A DNA stretch of 44,252 nt from Hyphomicrobiales bacterium (GTDB lineage: Bacteria > Pseudomonadota > Alphaproteobacteria > Rhizobiales > Xanthobacteraceae). The translations under genes were made by a program, and so were the position numbers. Under the pieces are notes generated by a model. It saw nothing but the letters and a program-made list of their open reading frames with translations, had not been told where the DNA came from and made no database searches. The stretch spans positions 1-44,252 of the forward strand of contig JAJPKK010000139.1 in NCBI GenBank assembly GCA_021323775.1, read 5' to 3'. Shown here one piece after another: positions 25,501 through 32,747 of the stretch; position 1 is the first letter of the stretch, and each line of letters starts with the position of its first letter.

Positions 25501-26573
25501 CCCGTGAAAAGGCCTGTGACCTGCGGCTTGCCCGTGGCGAGAGCCCTCCGGACAGGTTCCGGAACAGGGACGTCTTCCAAGGGCGTGCCGAAGGGCGCCC
25601 AGGTGTTGACGAGCTGGTGCATGTCGCGATCGACGAGCATGATTGCGCCGTTCTGGCGCGAGGCCAGCGAGGCCTCGGCCTGGCGCTGGAACGCCGCGAA
25701 ATCGCCTTGGCGCAGGGACGGCGAGGCCGCCAGCGCTTGCAGTCTGTCGATCTCGCCGACGATCTCGCTGTCGACTTCCGCCGACAGCGTGCGCGCCCGA
25801 TCCATCAGGTCGCTGCGGACCTGGTCGAGCTGCGCGTCGGAGATGCTGACCTCCGCATATGCGCCAAACAGCAAGAGCGGCACAACGATGGCGCATCCGA
25901 GCATGGCCAGGAGATGCCACAGGGGCCGGGGCGTACGCAGCGCAGGCATCGCTCCGATCCGCAAAATGATCCCGGCAGCAACGCAAAGCAGTCCAACGGT
26001 GGCCGGCAGTGGAGGCGAGCGGACGGACGCGGAACCGTAGAGCGTATCGATGCCGGTCAGGTAGCCGAGCAGGGCAAACACCGCGATGGCGCCGGCAAGG
26101 CTGCTGAGCATCGTCGCGGCCAAGCGATGGCGCTCGAAGCGGCTGAGCGCGAGCGCGCCCCCAGCAAGCCCAAACGCGAGCGTCGATACGTGTGCGACGC
26201 GGGACGAAGCTGCCGCCGATCCCGACGCCGCAGCCTGCACCGCCAACCAGCGTTCGATGCCAATGACGCCAAACTCAAAGTCGATGAGGGCCAGCGTGAG
26301 GCCGACCGCGGCAAGGACTGCAACCGTGAAGCCGACCACGAATGCGAAACGAAAGTCCTTTCCGGGATGCACGAGCGCAAGGCCAAGCGTCGCCAGGGAC
26401 GCGGCGCCCACCGGCCTCATCGGGGGGAAGCCCAAGCCCCAGCCAGACAGCAGCGGCAGGTGAGCCCACCAGCCGACAAGCACCGTGGCGGCAATGGCCG
26501 CCGCGGCAAAGCCAGCAACTTGACCTGCGCGTTGTCTTTTCAGGCTGCCGGCCTGGCCAACAAACAGCGTCAC
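22545..26573 (-). CDS. HK4: membrane sensor histidine kinase, HWE family, four PAS domains
   Basis: 1342 residues, first in transcription order. Order: multi-TM domain (1-215), TM (218-240), periplasmic sensor (240-480, LSAEVDSEIVGEIDRLQALAA), TM (484-508), PAS1 (560-680), PAS2 (683-808, SPFGIYAVDADFRIVQVS), PAS3 (815-940, VGKIEVDPESTRFLRVNA), PAS4 (945-1070, LALDAAQLGWWRYDP), then the HWE kinase: His1085, N-box His1178/Asn1183, Trp1212-Thr-Glu1214, RRGFGTVVMETM. PAS domains usually sense redox, light or small ligands; no clear cofactor motif was recognised. After ANALEP (about 1268) a 75-residue Pro/Gly/Arg-rich tail is encoded by a palindromic repeat. Start is GTG 26573 with GGAG upstream. 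A DNA repeat separates this start from its conserved leader. Confidence 0.93.
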   Translation of the reverse strand: MTLFVGQAGSLKRQRAGQVAGFAAAAIAATVLVGWWAHLPLLSGWGLGFPPMRPVGAASLATLGLALVHPGKDFRFAFVVGFTVAVLAAVGLTLALIDFEFGVIGIERWLAVQAAASGSAAASSRVAHVSTLAFGLAGGALALSRFERHRLAATMLSSLAGAIAVFALLGYLTGIDTLYGSASVRSPPLPATVGLLCVAAGIILRIGAMPALRTPRPLWHLLAMLGCAIVVPLLLFGAYAEVSISDAQLDQVRSDLMDRARTLSAEVDSEIVGEIDRLQALAASPSLRQGDFAAFQRQAEASLASRQNGAIMLVDRDMHQLVNTWAPFGTPLEDVPVPEPVRRALATGKPQVTGLFTGPVSHQLTFGIIVPVPTDGENRYALVRSPNPRVLEGPVAANRLPTGWHAMVADAAHRIIARTDHQDSLMGRELPPSERHRVGPGGIADYTDSEGRPSLEAYAWSDLTGWETAVWEPKALLEAPARALWWTLGLTALLAIALVVALALWLARIIARSVGQAAGAAIVAGEGGTPPAGGTPINEINTLMAELRETAAKRQAAEDLLRDNERQLRLVTDSAPVAIAHWDAQGRYKFVNRCYAQRLGLEPEQVIGRRISEVIGEKAYAAVDRYVGECLAGKAVEFEAEVPYEVGEPQFMHCCYEPEYKDGKVVGLVAAMTNITGLKRAEQRLRASEITFRQLVENSPFGIYAVDADFRIVQVSAGAQKKFENVRPLIGRDLTEALRCIWPEPFASDAIGRFRHTLDTGEPFHAPGSVERRKDTGVVESYDWRIERVTMPDGRLGVVCHFYDLSERQKYEAALRESETTFRVMFHASAVGKIEVDPESTRFLRVNAAMCKFLGYSEEELLGRTVLEVTHPEDREESRALGRRLDSGESDVFDVEKRYVRKDGEVVWARVTVNAIRDASGRPVRNMGVIQDVSARKRAEEDLQASKDRLQLALDAAQLGWWRYDPLRRVLTGDARANQIFDLDIAENEVAIEELMKRVHPDDADRFWAVREATLDPADPKPYANEYRLRRRDGKIRWVESRGLAYFAGDGPERRVVSFVGTVQDITERKEREEKEHLLMREINHRAKNMLSVVDAIAHQTAARNPEDFIERFSERIQALSANQDLLVRNEWKGVEIADLARAQLAHFADLVGSRIAVRGPKLRLRAASAQAIGLALHELATNAGKYGALSTDAGCVHISWGTDGGAFTMSWTERGGPAVSQPERRGFGTVVMETMAERSVDGKVDLDYAPSGLNWRLTCPAANALEPWEREEISSEGPLPYPPPGPSLPAPAGGGGRGGGGAGDGREGGAIRRAGPKNGESLPRSPRNSLRARFDSEAEGR
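22650..22760. repeat. CCCTCCCCCGC-type palindromic repeat within the HK4 3' end
   Basis: A run of CTCCCCCTCCC words, then CCCGCGGGTGCGGG, then GGGAGGGGCC and GGAGGG, forms an imperfect palindrome. It is read through in frame as the extra tail of HK4. Without the tail the spacer between HK4 and HK3 would be about 250 bases, similar to the other kinase spacers, which suggests the original stop codon was lost or displaced. Confidence 0.75.
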
Positions 26574-26669
26574 ATAGGCTCCAGGTGGTTATCGGAGCGC
26601 GATCCCGGTCATGTTGAACCCTCAGCTCGCGAAATCATGGCCGGGCCAGTTGCGGCCATGAACGCCCTG

Positions 26670-26722
26670 CCTGCCCCTTCCGGGCGCTCCCCGAAAGCGA
26701 GGGGATGGCAGGGAGGGGCGAA
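26670..26722. repeat. GC-rich palindrome between HK4 and its leader block
   Basis: Left arm words CCTGCCCCTTCCGGGCGCTCCCC and right arm words GCGAGGGGATGGCAGGGAGGGG pair imperfectly around a short AAA loop. It lies in the roughly 220-base stretch that separates the HK4 start from its conserved leader; HK1 and HK2 lack such a stretch. It is likely another member of the CCCTCCC repeat group. Confidence 0.65.
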
Positions 26723-26864
26723 GACGCGGACACCGGCGACAGTCCCCCGGATCAAGTCCGGAGAGGGTGCCGCGCCGGCAAGGACCCCATCGGAACGCAC
26801 TCAAAAACCCGCACCCGGCGGCGCTCGCGGACCAAATGATTGCGAACCCGTCCGGCGACGGGTT

Positions 26865-26928
26865 GGACATAAGCATTTGCGCCAAGAGGACTATGCCTAT
26901 GAAAAAAAAATTTTCAGGGCCGGAACAA
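26865..26928 (-). promoter_or_regulatory. Conserved leader block upstream of HK4
   Basis: Read on +, it shows ACATAAGCATTTGCGCC, GAGGACTATGCCTATG, an A/T run and GGGCCGGAACAACC. It aligns in order with the blocks before HK1 and HK2. Here it lies about 290-355 bases before the GTG start because repeat DNA intervenes. Confidence 0.5.
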
Positions 26929-27216
26929 CCAGTCATGACTGCGGGTTGTGCAGGATTTTCTTCGCGTCTCGCCGCGATAAAGACGAACGAGGCAATTTGG
27001 CTGGTGCGATGGAAGGTCAAGGGTCAGCGAAACCCGTCAACGATGTGCCGCGTGGAAATGCCGCGGATGGATTTCGCTTAAGCTTATAATCGTAGACTCA
27101 ACGGAACTCGTCGCACGGATTGAGCGCAGCGAGATGGGGCCGCCCTTTCGACGCGACAACGTGGGCCCTGCTTTCGCTGCGCTTAACGCAGGCTGCGGAC
27201 AGCGCTCCAAACCGCC

Positions 27217-27660
27217 TTAGAGCAAGCCCAGGCTGCGCAGCTCGCGTCGCAAGTCCTCCGGCATGTCGCGGGCGCCAGGCGCAGCGCGGTCAAGGTCACG
27301 CGGGGCGTCGTGCGGGTCAAGATAACGCCAGCCCTGGAACGCCCGGTAGGGACGCGGCTCGACTGGCACAGGCTTGCAATCGAGCACGATGTGGCAGCGG
27401 CCGATGCCGTCCTTATCGACGAACGGGCGGATGTCGAGGATCCGCTCGCGGCACATGATCTGCCCGCGGATCACCCAGTAGAGCGAACCGCCGTCGAGGA
27501 TCTCGGCCGCGCGCTTCGGCGCCATGCGAGTCGTGTGGTTCCGCCCGCGCCGGCGCGCACCGGTGTTCCCGTCGCGCCGCGCCTTGAGCTTCTTCCTGAT
27601 CCAGTCCTCAAGGTCGCGGATGGAGTCGCAGCCGACGCAAAGTTTGATCAGATGGAGCAT
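27217..27660 (-). CDS. DUF1489-family protein
   Basis: This 147-residue protein matches the DUF1489 pattern of alphaproteobacteria: MLHLIKLCVGCDSIRDLEDW at the start, HTTRMAPKRAAEILDGGSLY, WVIRGQIMCRERILDIRPF, and a tail with AFQGWRYLDP. The biochemical function of the family is unknown. The ATG at 27660 was preferred over an upstream GTG frame at 27717 because homologues begin with MLHLIKLC; the Shine-Dalgarno is weak. It has no obvious operon partner, and a strong palindrome lies just upstream. Confidence 0.86.
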   Translation of the reverse strand: MLHLIKLCVGCDSIRDLEDWIRKKLKARRDGNTGARRRGRNHTTRMAPKRAAEILDGGSLYWVIRGQIMCRERILDIRPFVDKDGIGRCHIVLDCKPVPVEPRPYRAFQGWRYLDPHDAPRDLDRAAPGARDMPEDLRRELRSLGLL

Positions 27661-27715
27661 TTCAGGATTCCGCGGCGCGGCTTTTTTCAACCGATTAACA
27701 TCTGGTCGGACTGTC

Positions 27716-27789
27716 ATCGCCCGGCTTGACCGGGCGATCCAGTAAACAACGGCCCCGGGCTACTGGATTGCCCGGTCAAGCCGGGCGAT
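27716..27789. repeat. Long inverted repeat, CGCCCGGCTTGACCGG type
   Basis: Arms of 29 bases (27716-27744 and 27761-27789) match with one mismatch around a 16-base loop. Key words are ATCGCCCGGCTTGACCGG on the left and CCGGTCAAGCCGGGCGAT on the right. It lies between the DUF1489 gene and the MBL-fold gene. A second copy with 21-base perfect arms is at 41181-41254 before rseP. It is likely a REP- or MITE-like dispersed element; its position after the MBL stop could also let it act as a terminator. Confidence 0.88.
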
Positions 27790-27820
27790 AACACCAGAGG
27801 GCGACCGGAAAACCGGCTGA

Positions 27821-28810
27821 TTAAATCGTCATGAGATCCCGGCCTATCACGATCTCCCCTGAGAAATTCTTGCGCACGTCCTCGGTCCACATCGCCGCGG
27901 TGATGGAGGGATCGTCGCCGGGCACCAGGTGGCTGAGCACCAGGGTCTTGACGCCGGCCTCGGCTGCCACATGCCCCAACTGCTCGGTCGTGGTGTGGCT
28001 CTCGACCAGATGCTTGCGCAAGGTCGGCGCATTGGGGTTGCGGGACAGCAAGCGGTCGAGACCAGCGAGGTGCATCGCTTCGTGAACGAGCACATCCGCT
28101 CCTTTGGCGAGCGCAACAAGCTCCGGCGAATAGGTGGTATCGCCCGAGAGTACGATCGAACGGTCCGGCGCATCGAACCGATAGGCATAGGCATGGGTGA
28201 TCGGCGGATGACGCACCCTGACAGCGCTGACCCTGAGGCCGTCGCGCTCAAACGCTGTCGCGGCCCCGGCGCCCAATGGCGGCGCCTCGAATTCATGCAC
28301 ACGCACAAACTTGCGCAGATCCGGCCGCCCCTCGTCCTCCATGCGAATGTCGATGTCATAGCCGACCGACTCGAGAAAATTCGTCACGATCTTGCCGATC
28401 GGCGGCGGTCCCCGCACCTCGATCGGCTCGGTGAGCCCGCCGGCCCAGGCGTTGTAAATCAACGGGCCGACCTCGAGCATGTGATCGGAATGGTTGTGGG
28501 TGATGAGGATGGTGCGGACCTCCTGGGCTTCGACGCCCGCCGCGACGAGTTGGCGAGTGACGCCATAGCCGCAATCAACGACGTAGGAGCGGCCCGCGGC
28601 GATCACGAGATTGGACGGGTTGGCGCGGCCCTTATTCACGCGCGGGCCTCCTTTGGTGCCGAGCAGCACCACCTTGGTGCCGCCCGCCCCCGCCCTTACC
28701 TCCCCCGCTCGCGGCCGAGGGCCGAGGGCGGGCTGCGCAACCGCAAAGCTCGCCGTTGTGCAGGCTGCGGCGGCGGAAAGAAGAGTGCGGCGGGTGACGG
28801 CGACAGGCAT
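27821..28810 (-). CDS. MBL-fold metallohydrolase with Tat-like signal peptide
   Basis: This 329-residue protein has the metallo-beta-lactamase motif THNHSDH (His105, His107, Asp109, His110), a later metal Asp in LSGDTTYSPE, an HEAMH histidine site and SHLVPGDDP near the end. The arrangement resembles RNase Z/arylsulfatase-like MBL hydrolases, but the substrate is unknown. The N-terminus MPVAVTRRTLLSAAAAC carries a twin-arginine-like signal. Start 28810 has GGAG seven bases upstream. Residues about 28-44 (PALGPRPRAGEVRAGAGG) coincide with a CCCTCCC-type repeat, so they may be an in-frame insertion behind the signal peptide. It follows the biotin carboxylase gene by 28 bases and is probably co-transcribed. 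Confidence 0.9.
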   Translation of the reverse strand: MPVAVTRRTLLSAAAACTTASFAVAQPALGPRPRAGEVRAGAGGTKVVLLGTKGGPRVNKGRANPSNLVIAAGRSYVVDCGYGVTRQLVAAGVEAQEVRTILITHNHSDHMLEVGPLIYNAWAGGLTEPIEVRGPPPIGKIVTNFLESVGYDIDIRMEDEGRPDLRKFVRVHEFEAPPLGAGAATAFERDGLRVSAVRVRHPPITHAYAYRFDAPDRSIVLSGDTTYSPELVALAKGADVLVHEAMHLAGLDRLLSRNPNAPTLRKHLVESHTTTEQLGHVAAEAGVKTLVLSHLVPGDDPSITAAMWTEDVRKNFSGEIVIGRDLMTI

Positions 28811-28838
28811 ACGCCTGCTCCATGAGATGTTTGGTCGA

Positions 28839-30938
28839 TCAACCATTCGCGCGCTCCGGATCAATGCGAGCGAGCACAGCCCCTTCAACCGCCTGGGCGC
28901 CGGCGACGGCGGCCACTTCCGTCACGATGCCGTCGATTGGCGCAGTCAGGCTGTGCTCCATCTTCATGGCCTCCATGAGAGCGATACGGGCCCCCTTCTG
29001 TACGCGCTGGCCCGGCTCAACGAATGTGGCGACGATCTTGCCGTTCATCGGCGCTCGCACCACGCCGTCGACGCCAAAGTCGTAGGCGTCGAGGACGTCG
29101 AGGCGCCGCAACGCCACGTGAATCTGGCGACCGCCCGCGACCACGGTCGCGCCGCCTGCCGCCTCGACTATCCGGACGTGCGCCTCTCGGCTCTCCCCGG
29201 GCCCTCTCCCTGACCCTCCCCATCGAGCTGGAGAGGGAAGTATGGAGGCGGGCCTCCTTTGCCTTCCCCCGGTTGCGGGGGAGGGCAGGGACGGGGCAGA
29301 CTGAGGGGGCGCCCCGTCAATCGCAACTTGCGCGCCTTCCGCTCCCCAGGTGACTGTTGCCTGCCGCGCCGCGCCATCAACCAGAATATCGAGCACGATC
29401 GTGCGGGCAGAGCCGAGCGTGAAGCCGTCGTCCTCCGACCAGGGGTCACGCCACCCATCATGAGATGGTGATTTCCGCGCCTGCCGCTCGGCCTCGACGA
29501 TGCGCCGGCGCTCACGGTCGATGAGGAACGCGACGGCGCGGGCGATGGCCAGCGCTTCTTCGTACGGATCGGCGTGCAGAAGCTCATCAAGATGGCGGTC
29601 AATGAAGCCGGTATCGAAACGGCCGGCGCGAAATTCCGGGTGCTCGGCGAGCATCAGGAGAAAAGGCGCATTGACCCGCGGGCCGGCCACGACGAGATCG
29701 CGCAGCGCCGCCGCAAGACGCGCGAGCGCGTCGGCGCGGGTCGGCGCCCACGCGATGATCTTCGCAATCATGGGATCGTAGTCGGCCGGCACCGCGTCCC
29801 CCGATGCGAAGCCGGTGTCGACCCTGATCCCTTCGCCGGCCGGCGGCTCGAACACGGCGATGCGGCCTGATGACGGCAGAAAGCTCCGCGCCGGATCTTC
29901 CGCGTAGATTCGCGCCTCCACCGCATGGCCCTTAAGCGAAACGTCGGCCTGGCGCAGCGGCAGCTCTTCGCCCGCCGCGATGCGAAGCTGCCATTCGACC
30001 AGGTCGAGCCCGGTGATCGCCTCGGTGACCGGATGCTCGACTTGCAGGCGAGTGTTCATTTCCATGAACCAGAAGCCGCCCGACCGCAGGCCCTCGGAAC
30101 CGTCGGCGATGAACTCCACAGTGCCGGCGCCCACATAGCCGACCGCCCGCGCCGCCGCGACCGCGGCAGCGCCCATTTCGGCGCGCAGGGCCGCTGTCAT
30201 TCCGGGCGCAGGCGCTTCCTCCATCACCTTTTGATGGCGGCGCTGCAGCGAGCAGTCGCGTTCGCCCAGGTGGATCACGTTGCCCTGGTGGTCCGCGAAA
30301 ACCTGGATCTCGACATGGCGCGGCGCCTCGACGTATTTCTCGATCAGCACCCGCGCATCGCCGAACGCCGCCATCGCCTCGCGCTGGGCAGCGCCGAGCG
30401 CCTCCTCGAATTCGGCATGTTTGTCGACGCGGCGCATGCCGCGGCCGCCGCCTCCCGCCACGGCCTTGATGAGAACCGGATAGCCGATCTCATAGGCCTT
30501 GCGCTTGAGGAACGCCGCCGTCTGCTGGCCGCCGTGATAGCCCGGAACCACGGGCACATGAGCCCGCTCCATGAGCGCCTTGGCATGATCCTTGAGGGCC
30601 ATGGCGCGGATAGCCGCCGGCGGCGGGCCGACAAACACCACGCCGGCCTTGGCGCAAGCCTCAGCAAACTGCGCATTCTCCGACAGAAAACCATAGCCCG
30701 GATGCACGCATTGCGCGCCGGTGCGGCGCGCCGCGTCAATCAGCCTGTCGATCGCCAGATAGCTTTCCAGCGGCGGCGCCGGCCCGATCGGCACCGCTTC
30801 ATCGCAGACGCGGGTATGGAGCGCGCCGACATCGGCCTCCGAGTAGACCGCGATCGTGCGCATGCCGAGCCGCGCCGCCGTACGCGCGATGCGAACTGCG
30901 ATCTCGCCGCGATTGGCGATCAGGACTGACGCAAACAT
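28839..30938 (-). CDS. Acyl-CoA carboxylase alpha subunit: biotin carboxylase plus biotin carrier domain
   Basis: 699 residues. The biotin carboxylase domain shows FASVLIANRGEIAVRI at the start, HPGYGFLSEN, the ATP-binding loop AVAGGGGRGM, FMEMNTRLQVEHPVTE and GHAVEARIYAEDP. The C-terminal carrier domain has EAMKMEH, with Lys659 as the biotin site. Such subunits pair with a carboxyltransferase to carboxylate acetyl-, propionyl- or methylcrotonyl-CoA. No carboxyltransferase gene lies in the window, so the substrate is open. Residues about 547-584, between the two halves, are a Pro/Arg/Gly-rich insert encoded by a palindromic repeat. ATG 30938 starts at the conserved MFASVLIANRGEI; an upstream frame to 31031 lacks similarity. 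Confidence 0.93.
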   Translation of the reverse strand: MFASVLIANRGEIAVRIARTAARLGMRTIAVYSEADVGALHTRVCDEAVPIGPAPPLESYLAIDRLIDAARRTGAQCVHPGYGFLSENAQFAEACAKAGVVFVGPPPAAIRAMALKDHAKALMERAHVPVVPGYHGGQQTAAFLKRKAYEIGYPVLIKAVAGGGGRGMRRVDKHAEFEEALGAAQREAMAAFGDARVLIEKYVEAPRHVEIQVFADHQGNVIHLGERDCSLQRRHQKVMEEAPAPGMTAALRAEMGAAAVAAARAVGYVGAGTVEFIADGSEGLRSGGFWFMEMNTRLQVEHPVTEAITGLDLVEWQLRIAAGEELPLRQADVSLKGHAVEARIYAEDPARSFLPSSGRIAVFEPPAGEGIRVDTGFASGDAVPADYDPMIAKIIAWAPTRADALARLAAALRDLVVAGPRVNAPFLLMLAEHPEFRAGRFDTGFIDRHLDELLHADPYEEALAIARAVAFLIDRERRRIVEAERQARKSPSHDGWRDPWSEDDGFTLGSARTIVLDILVDGAARQATVTWGAEGAQVAIDGAPPQSAPSLPSPATGGRQRRPASILPSPARWGGSGRGPGESREAHVRIVEAAGGATVVAGGRQIHVALRRLDVLDAYDFGVDGVVRAPMNGKIVATFVEPGQRVQKGARIALMEAMKMEHSLTAPIDGIVTEVAAVAGAQAVEGAVLARIDPERANG
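29187..29310. repeat. CCCTCCC-type palindromic repeat inside the biotin carboxylase gene
   Basis: The stretch reads GGGCCCTCTCCCTGACCCTCC, then GGAGAGGGAAG, then TTCCCCCGGTTGCGGGGGAGGG (stem CCCCC-GGTTGC-GGGGG at about 29266-29282). It encodes about 38 residues on the minus strand without breaking the frame, exactly in the flexible linker before the biotin carrier domain. Confidence 0.8.
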
Positions 30939-31407
30939 GGATATGCGATACCATCCGGGCGAGGAAGAATATATGTCGCCGGACGTTTTCCACGGAGGCT
31001 CGTGGAAAAGCAGCCGGCTGAGCGCCGGCAAGGGCCGAGGTTGTCTTGTCGATTAATCGGATCCCTGAACGACCTGACCCGGATTTCGCGGCGCTCAGTC
31101 CACGCCACCATGCTGCCAGGGGTCTTGCCCCAGTGACGCGCGGATACCAGACAGCATTGATTTCGTTGGCAATTCCAAAATTATAGCGTGTTCCGATGAG
31201 ATGGAATCGTCTTTCTCGTCATGCCTATCCTGGTCGCGGTTGTCCCGGCCATGACTATGGATGAGCGGTTCCACAGGATCGGGAACCGCCGCAGTTTGTT
31301 TTGACAAAGTCCGGGTGGTTGGAGGTATTTTCTTCATATCTCGGCGGCAGGGAACGTGGTGGCGGCCCGGATTTCGCTGCGCTCAATCCGGGCTGCGCCA
31401 TACGTCC
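30939..31407. other. Intergenic region of 469 bp
   Basis: No gene is supported. The part near 30950-31030 is the leader of the biotin carboxylase gene on the minus strand. The middle part (31140-31340) has lower GC content and no recognised motif. The end carries a palindromic repeat at 31366-31392. Confidence 0.6.
31366..31392. repeat. CCCGGATT-type palindrome downstream of the unknown membrane protein gene
   Basis: CCCGGATT (31366-31373) and AATCCGGG (31385-31392) enclose TCGCTGCGCTC. It is a close match of the right half of the repeat at 11437-11521. It lies 16 bases beyond the stop of the 331-residue membrane protein and may serve as its terminator. Confidence 0.75.
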
Positions 31408-32403
31408 CTACTGCGGCTGTCCGGAACCAGACGGCCGTGTTGCGGCGCCGTCGGTCGGGACCTCGCCGACCGCAACAGGCGCCGCCGGATGCGCGGTTGA
31501 CGGGCGCGAGCCGACCGTTGCGCCGGAAGCGCGTCCTTGCGGCGGCCGACGCGGCGGCACCGGGGCGGCTGCGGGCCGGGGATTGCCGTCGCCGGACGGC
31601 GCCTGCCCGTTTGGCGAGGACCTTGGGGCGGGCGTCTCCGGCACCATGATGTTCACCGGCGGAATCGTCTGGGACGGCGGGAAATCATATCGCGGCGGCA
31701 GCACCGATGCCGGTCCGGGGTGCAGCGGGTCTGTGCTCACCGCACCGTCCAATGCGGCGCGCGCCGGGCTGTTCCAGGCTGCTGCAAATTTCGCCACCTG
31801 CTCGTCGAAGGTGTGTTCACGCAAATTGGCGAGTACGCGGCCAGGGTCGTTAAACCACGCGGCGGGATCGCATTTTTCCGCTGTACAGCCGTGATGCTGG
31901 GCGAGCACATGGGCGACGATGCCGAAGCGGTCAGTCTCGAGTGCGGCGAGCAGCGGCGCGAAGGTCGCGTCGGCGTGTCCTGCACGCTCGCGATCCGCCA
32001 GCAGGGCCAATTTGGCGGCGACGTAAGTCACCGCCGTTGCAACCGCCTCGGGGCTCGCGAACACCGCTTTCTCGCATGCGGCCTCGACCATTTCGCCGGC
32101 TAGTTCATCGAGGCAGGACAATGCCGACCCAGGCGCGACCGCCCTTGCCAACAAGGCCGCCGAGCGCTCATCCAGCGAGCGGATCTCGTCGGCATGCTCC
32201 TGCCGATCCATCTGCTGGATGTAAAGCCAGCCGGCAGAAGCCGCGATCACCACAATCGCAACGCGAAACAGTACGTTTACTGACGTCGCCACTCCCGCCC
32301 GCCCGACCGCCAAAACGGCAAGCGCCAGAACGACGGCCGATACCGCCCCCGCCGCCCAGATCGGAATGGCTAATGTTCCTGTTGCCGCATCGATTTCCAG
32401 CAT
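31408..32403 (-). CDS. Membrane protein of unknown function with proline-rich C-terminus
   Basis: 331 residues; no family was recognised. Two hydrophobic helices lie near the N-terminus (IPIWAAGAVSAVVLALAVLAV and VLFRVAIVVIAASAGWLYI, residues about 13-66). A helical region of about 150 residues follows, with conserved-looking cysteines (SALSCLDELAGEMVEAACEKAVF; HGCTAEKC). From about 220 the chain is Pro/Ala/Gly/Arg-rich and looks disordered (RYDFPPSQTIPPVNIMVPETP and onward). The ATG at 32403 directly precedes the first helix region. The protein is probably an inner-membrane anchor with a soluble domain; on which side is not clear. It stands alone, followed by a palindrome. Confidence 0.75.
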   Translation of the reverse strand: MLEIDAATGTLAIPIWAAGAVSAVVLALAVLAVGRAGVATSVNVLFRVAIVVIAASAGWLYIQQMDRQEHADEIRSLDERSAALLARAVAPGSALSCLDELAGEMVEAACEKAVFASPEAVATAVTYVAAKLALLADRERAGHADATFAPLLAALETDRFGIVAHVLAQHHGCTAEKCDPAAWFNDPGRVLANLREHTFDEQVAKFAAAWNSPARAALDGAVSTDPLHPGPASVLPPRYDFPPSQTIPPVNIMVPETPAPRSSPNGQAPSGDGNPRPAAAPVPPRRPPQGRASGATVGSRPSTAHPAAPVAVGEVPTDGAATRPSGSGQPQ

Positions 32404-32747
32404 CTTTCTGTCCCTTCGCGTTCACCCGTAAGCCCAAAAAGTGACTTAAGTTCAACGGGCGCGAACTCGTCTAAGGCCGCCGTCCGCCGACGGCCGCGAA
32501 TCACGGACGTATCGACTTGAGACGCTGTAAACTCATAGCTCCATCGCTAACCGGTGGGTAGAGCGCCATAGCGCAGCGTATTTGCGCTGTGGGATTACGC
32601 TGACTTTACCATCGTGCCCGGCGCAGGCTGAACCCGGTGGCTAATCCTCCCCACTGGCTGTCAGTGAGCCATGGGACCGATTTGGCGGCTGTGCAGGAAT
32701 TCGCTAGTTTGATCCCCGCTCACCCCCGAAGTCGGTCTCAAACGCAC
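32404..32747. other. Divergent intergenic region of 344 bp
   Basis: It separates the membrane-protein gene (-) from the aldolase-like gene (+) and so should hold promoters for both. No clear -35/-10 pair, operator or RNA gene was recognised. A frame open on + from 32637 joins the aldolase gene but has no family similarity before 32748. Confidence 0.55.

Larger units (their letters stand above)
26574..27216. other. Intergenic region of 643 bp upstream of HK4
   Basis: No gene is supported. On the HK4 side it holds a CCCC/GGGG palindrome at about 26670-26722, then the conserved kinase leader block at 26865-26928, then a diverged CCCGGATT-type repeat at about 27115-27195. Small frames on both strands (for example 26767-27081 +) show no family motif and span the repeats. 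The genes on both sides are on the minus strand, so the HK4 promoter should lie in this stretch. Confidence 0.65.

Noticed and set aside
15720-26930. EcfG-type promoter (GGAAC N16-17 CGTT) driving the kinases
   Set aside because: GGAAC occurs in each leader block but on the strand opposite the kinases, and no CGTT follows at the correct distance; the nearest is GGTT after 17 bases near 26944.
26767-27081. Small plus-strand frame with MPMKKKFSGPEQ in the HK4 upstream region
   Set aside because: It overlaps the conserved leader block, has no ribosome binding site and no similarity recognised. The A-run explains the lysines.
25266-27089. Plus-strand open frame of 607 codons opposite the HK4 N-terminus
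   Set aside because: It is the antisense of the sensor region of HK4; long shadows of this type appear opposite all four kinases.
27719-27789. Possible CRISPR-like repeat
   Set aside because: It is a single inverted repeat with one loop, not a series of direct repeats with spacers.
32454-32640. Possible tRNA-like fold in the aldolase upstream region
   Set aside because: No T-loop or anticodon arm could be drawn; only short stems such as GCGCAGCG/TTTGCGCTG are present.
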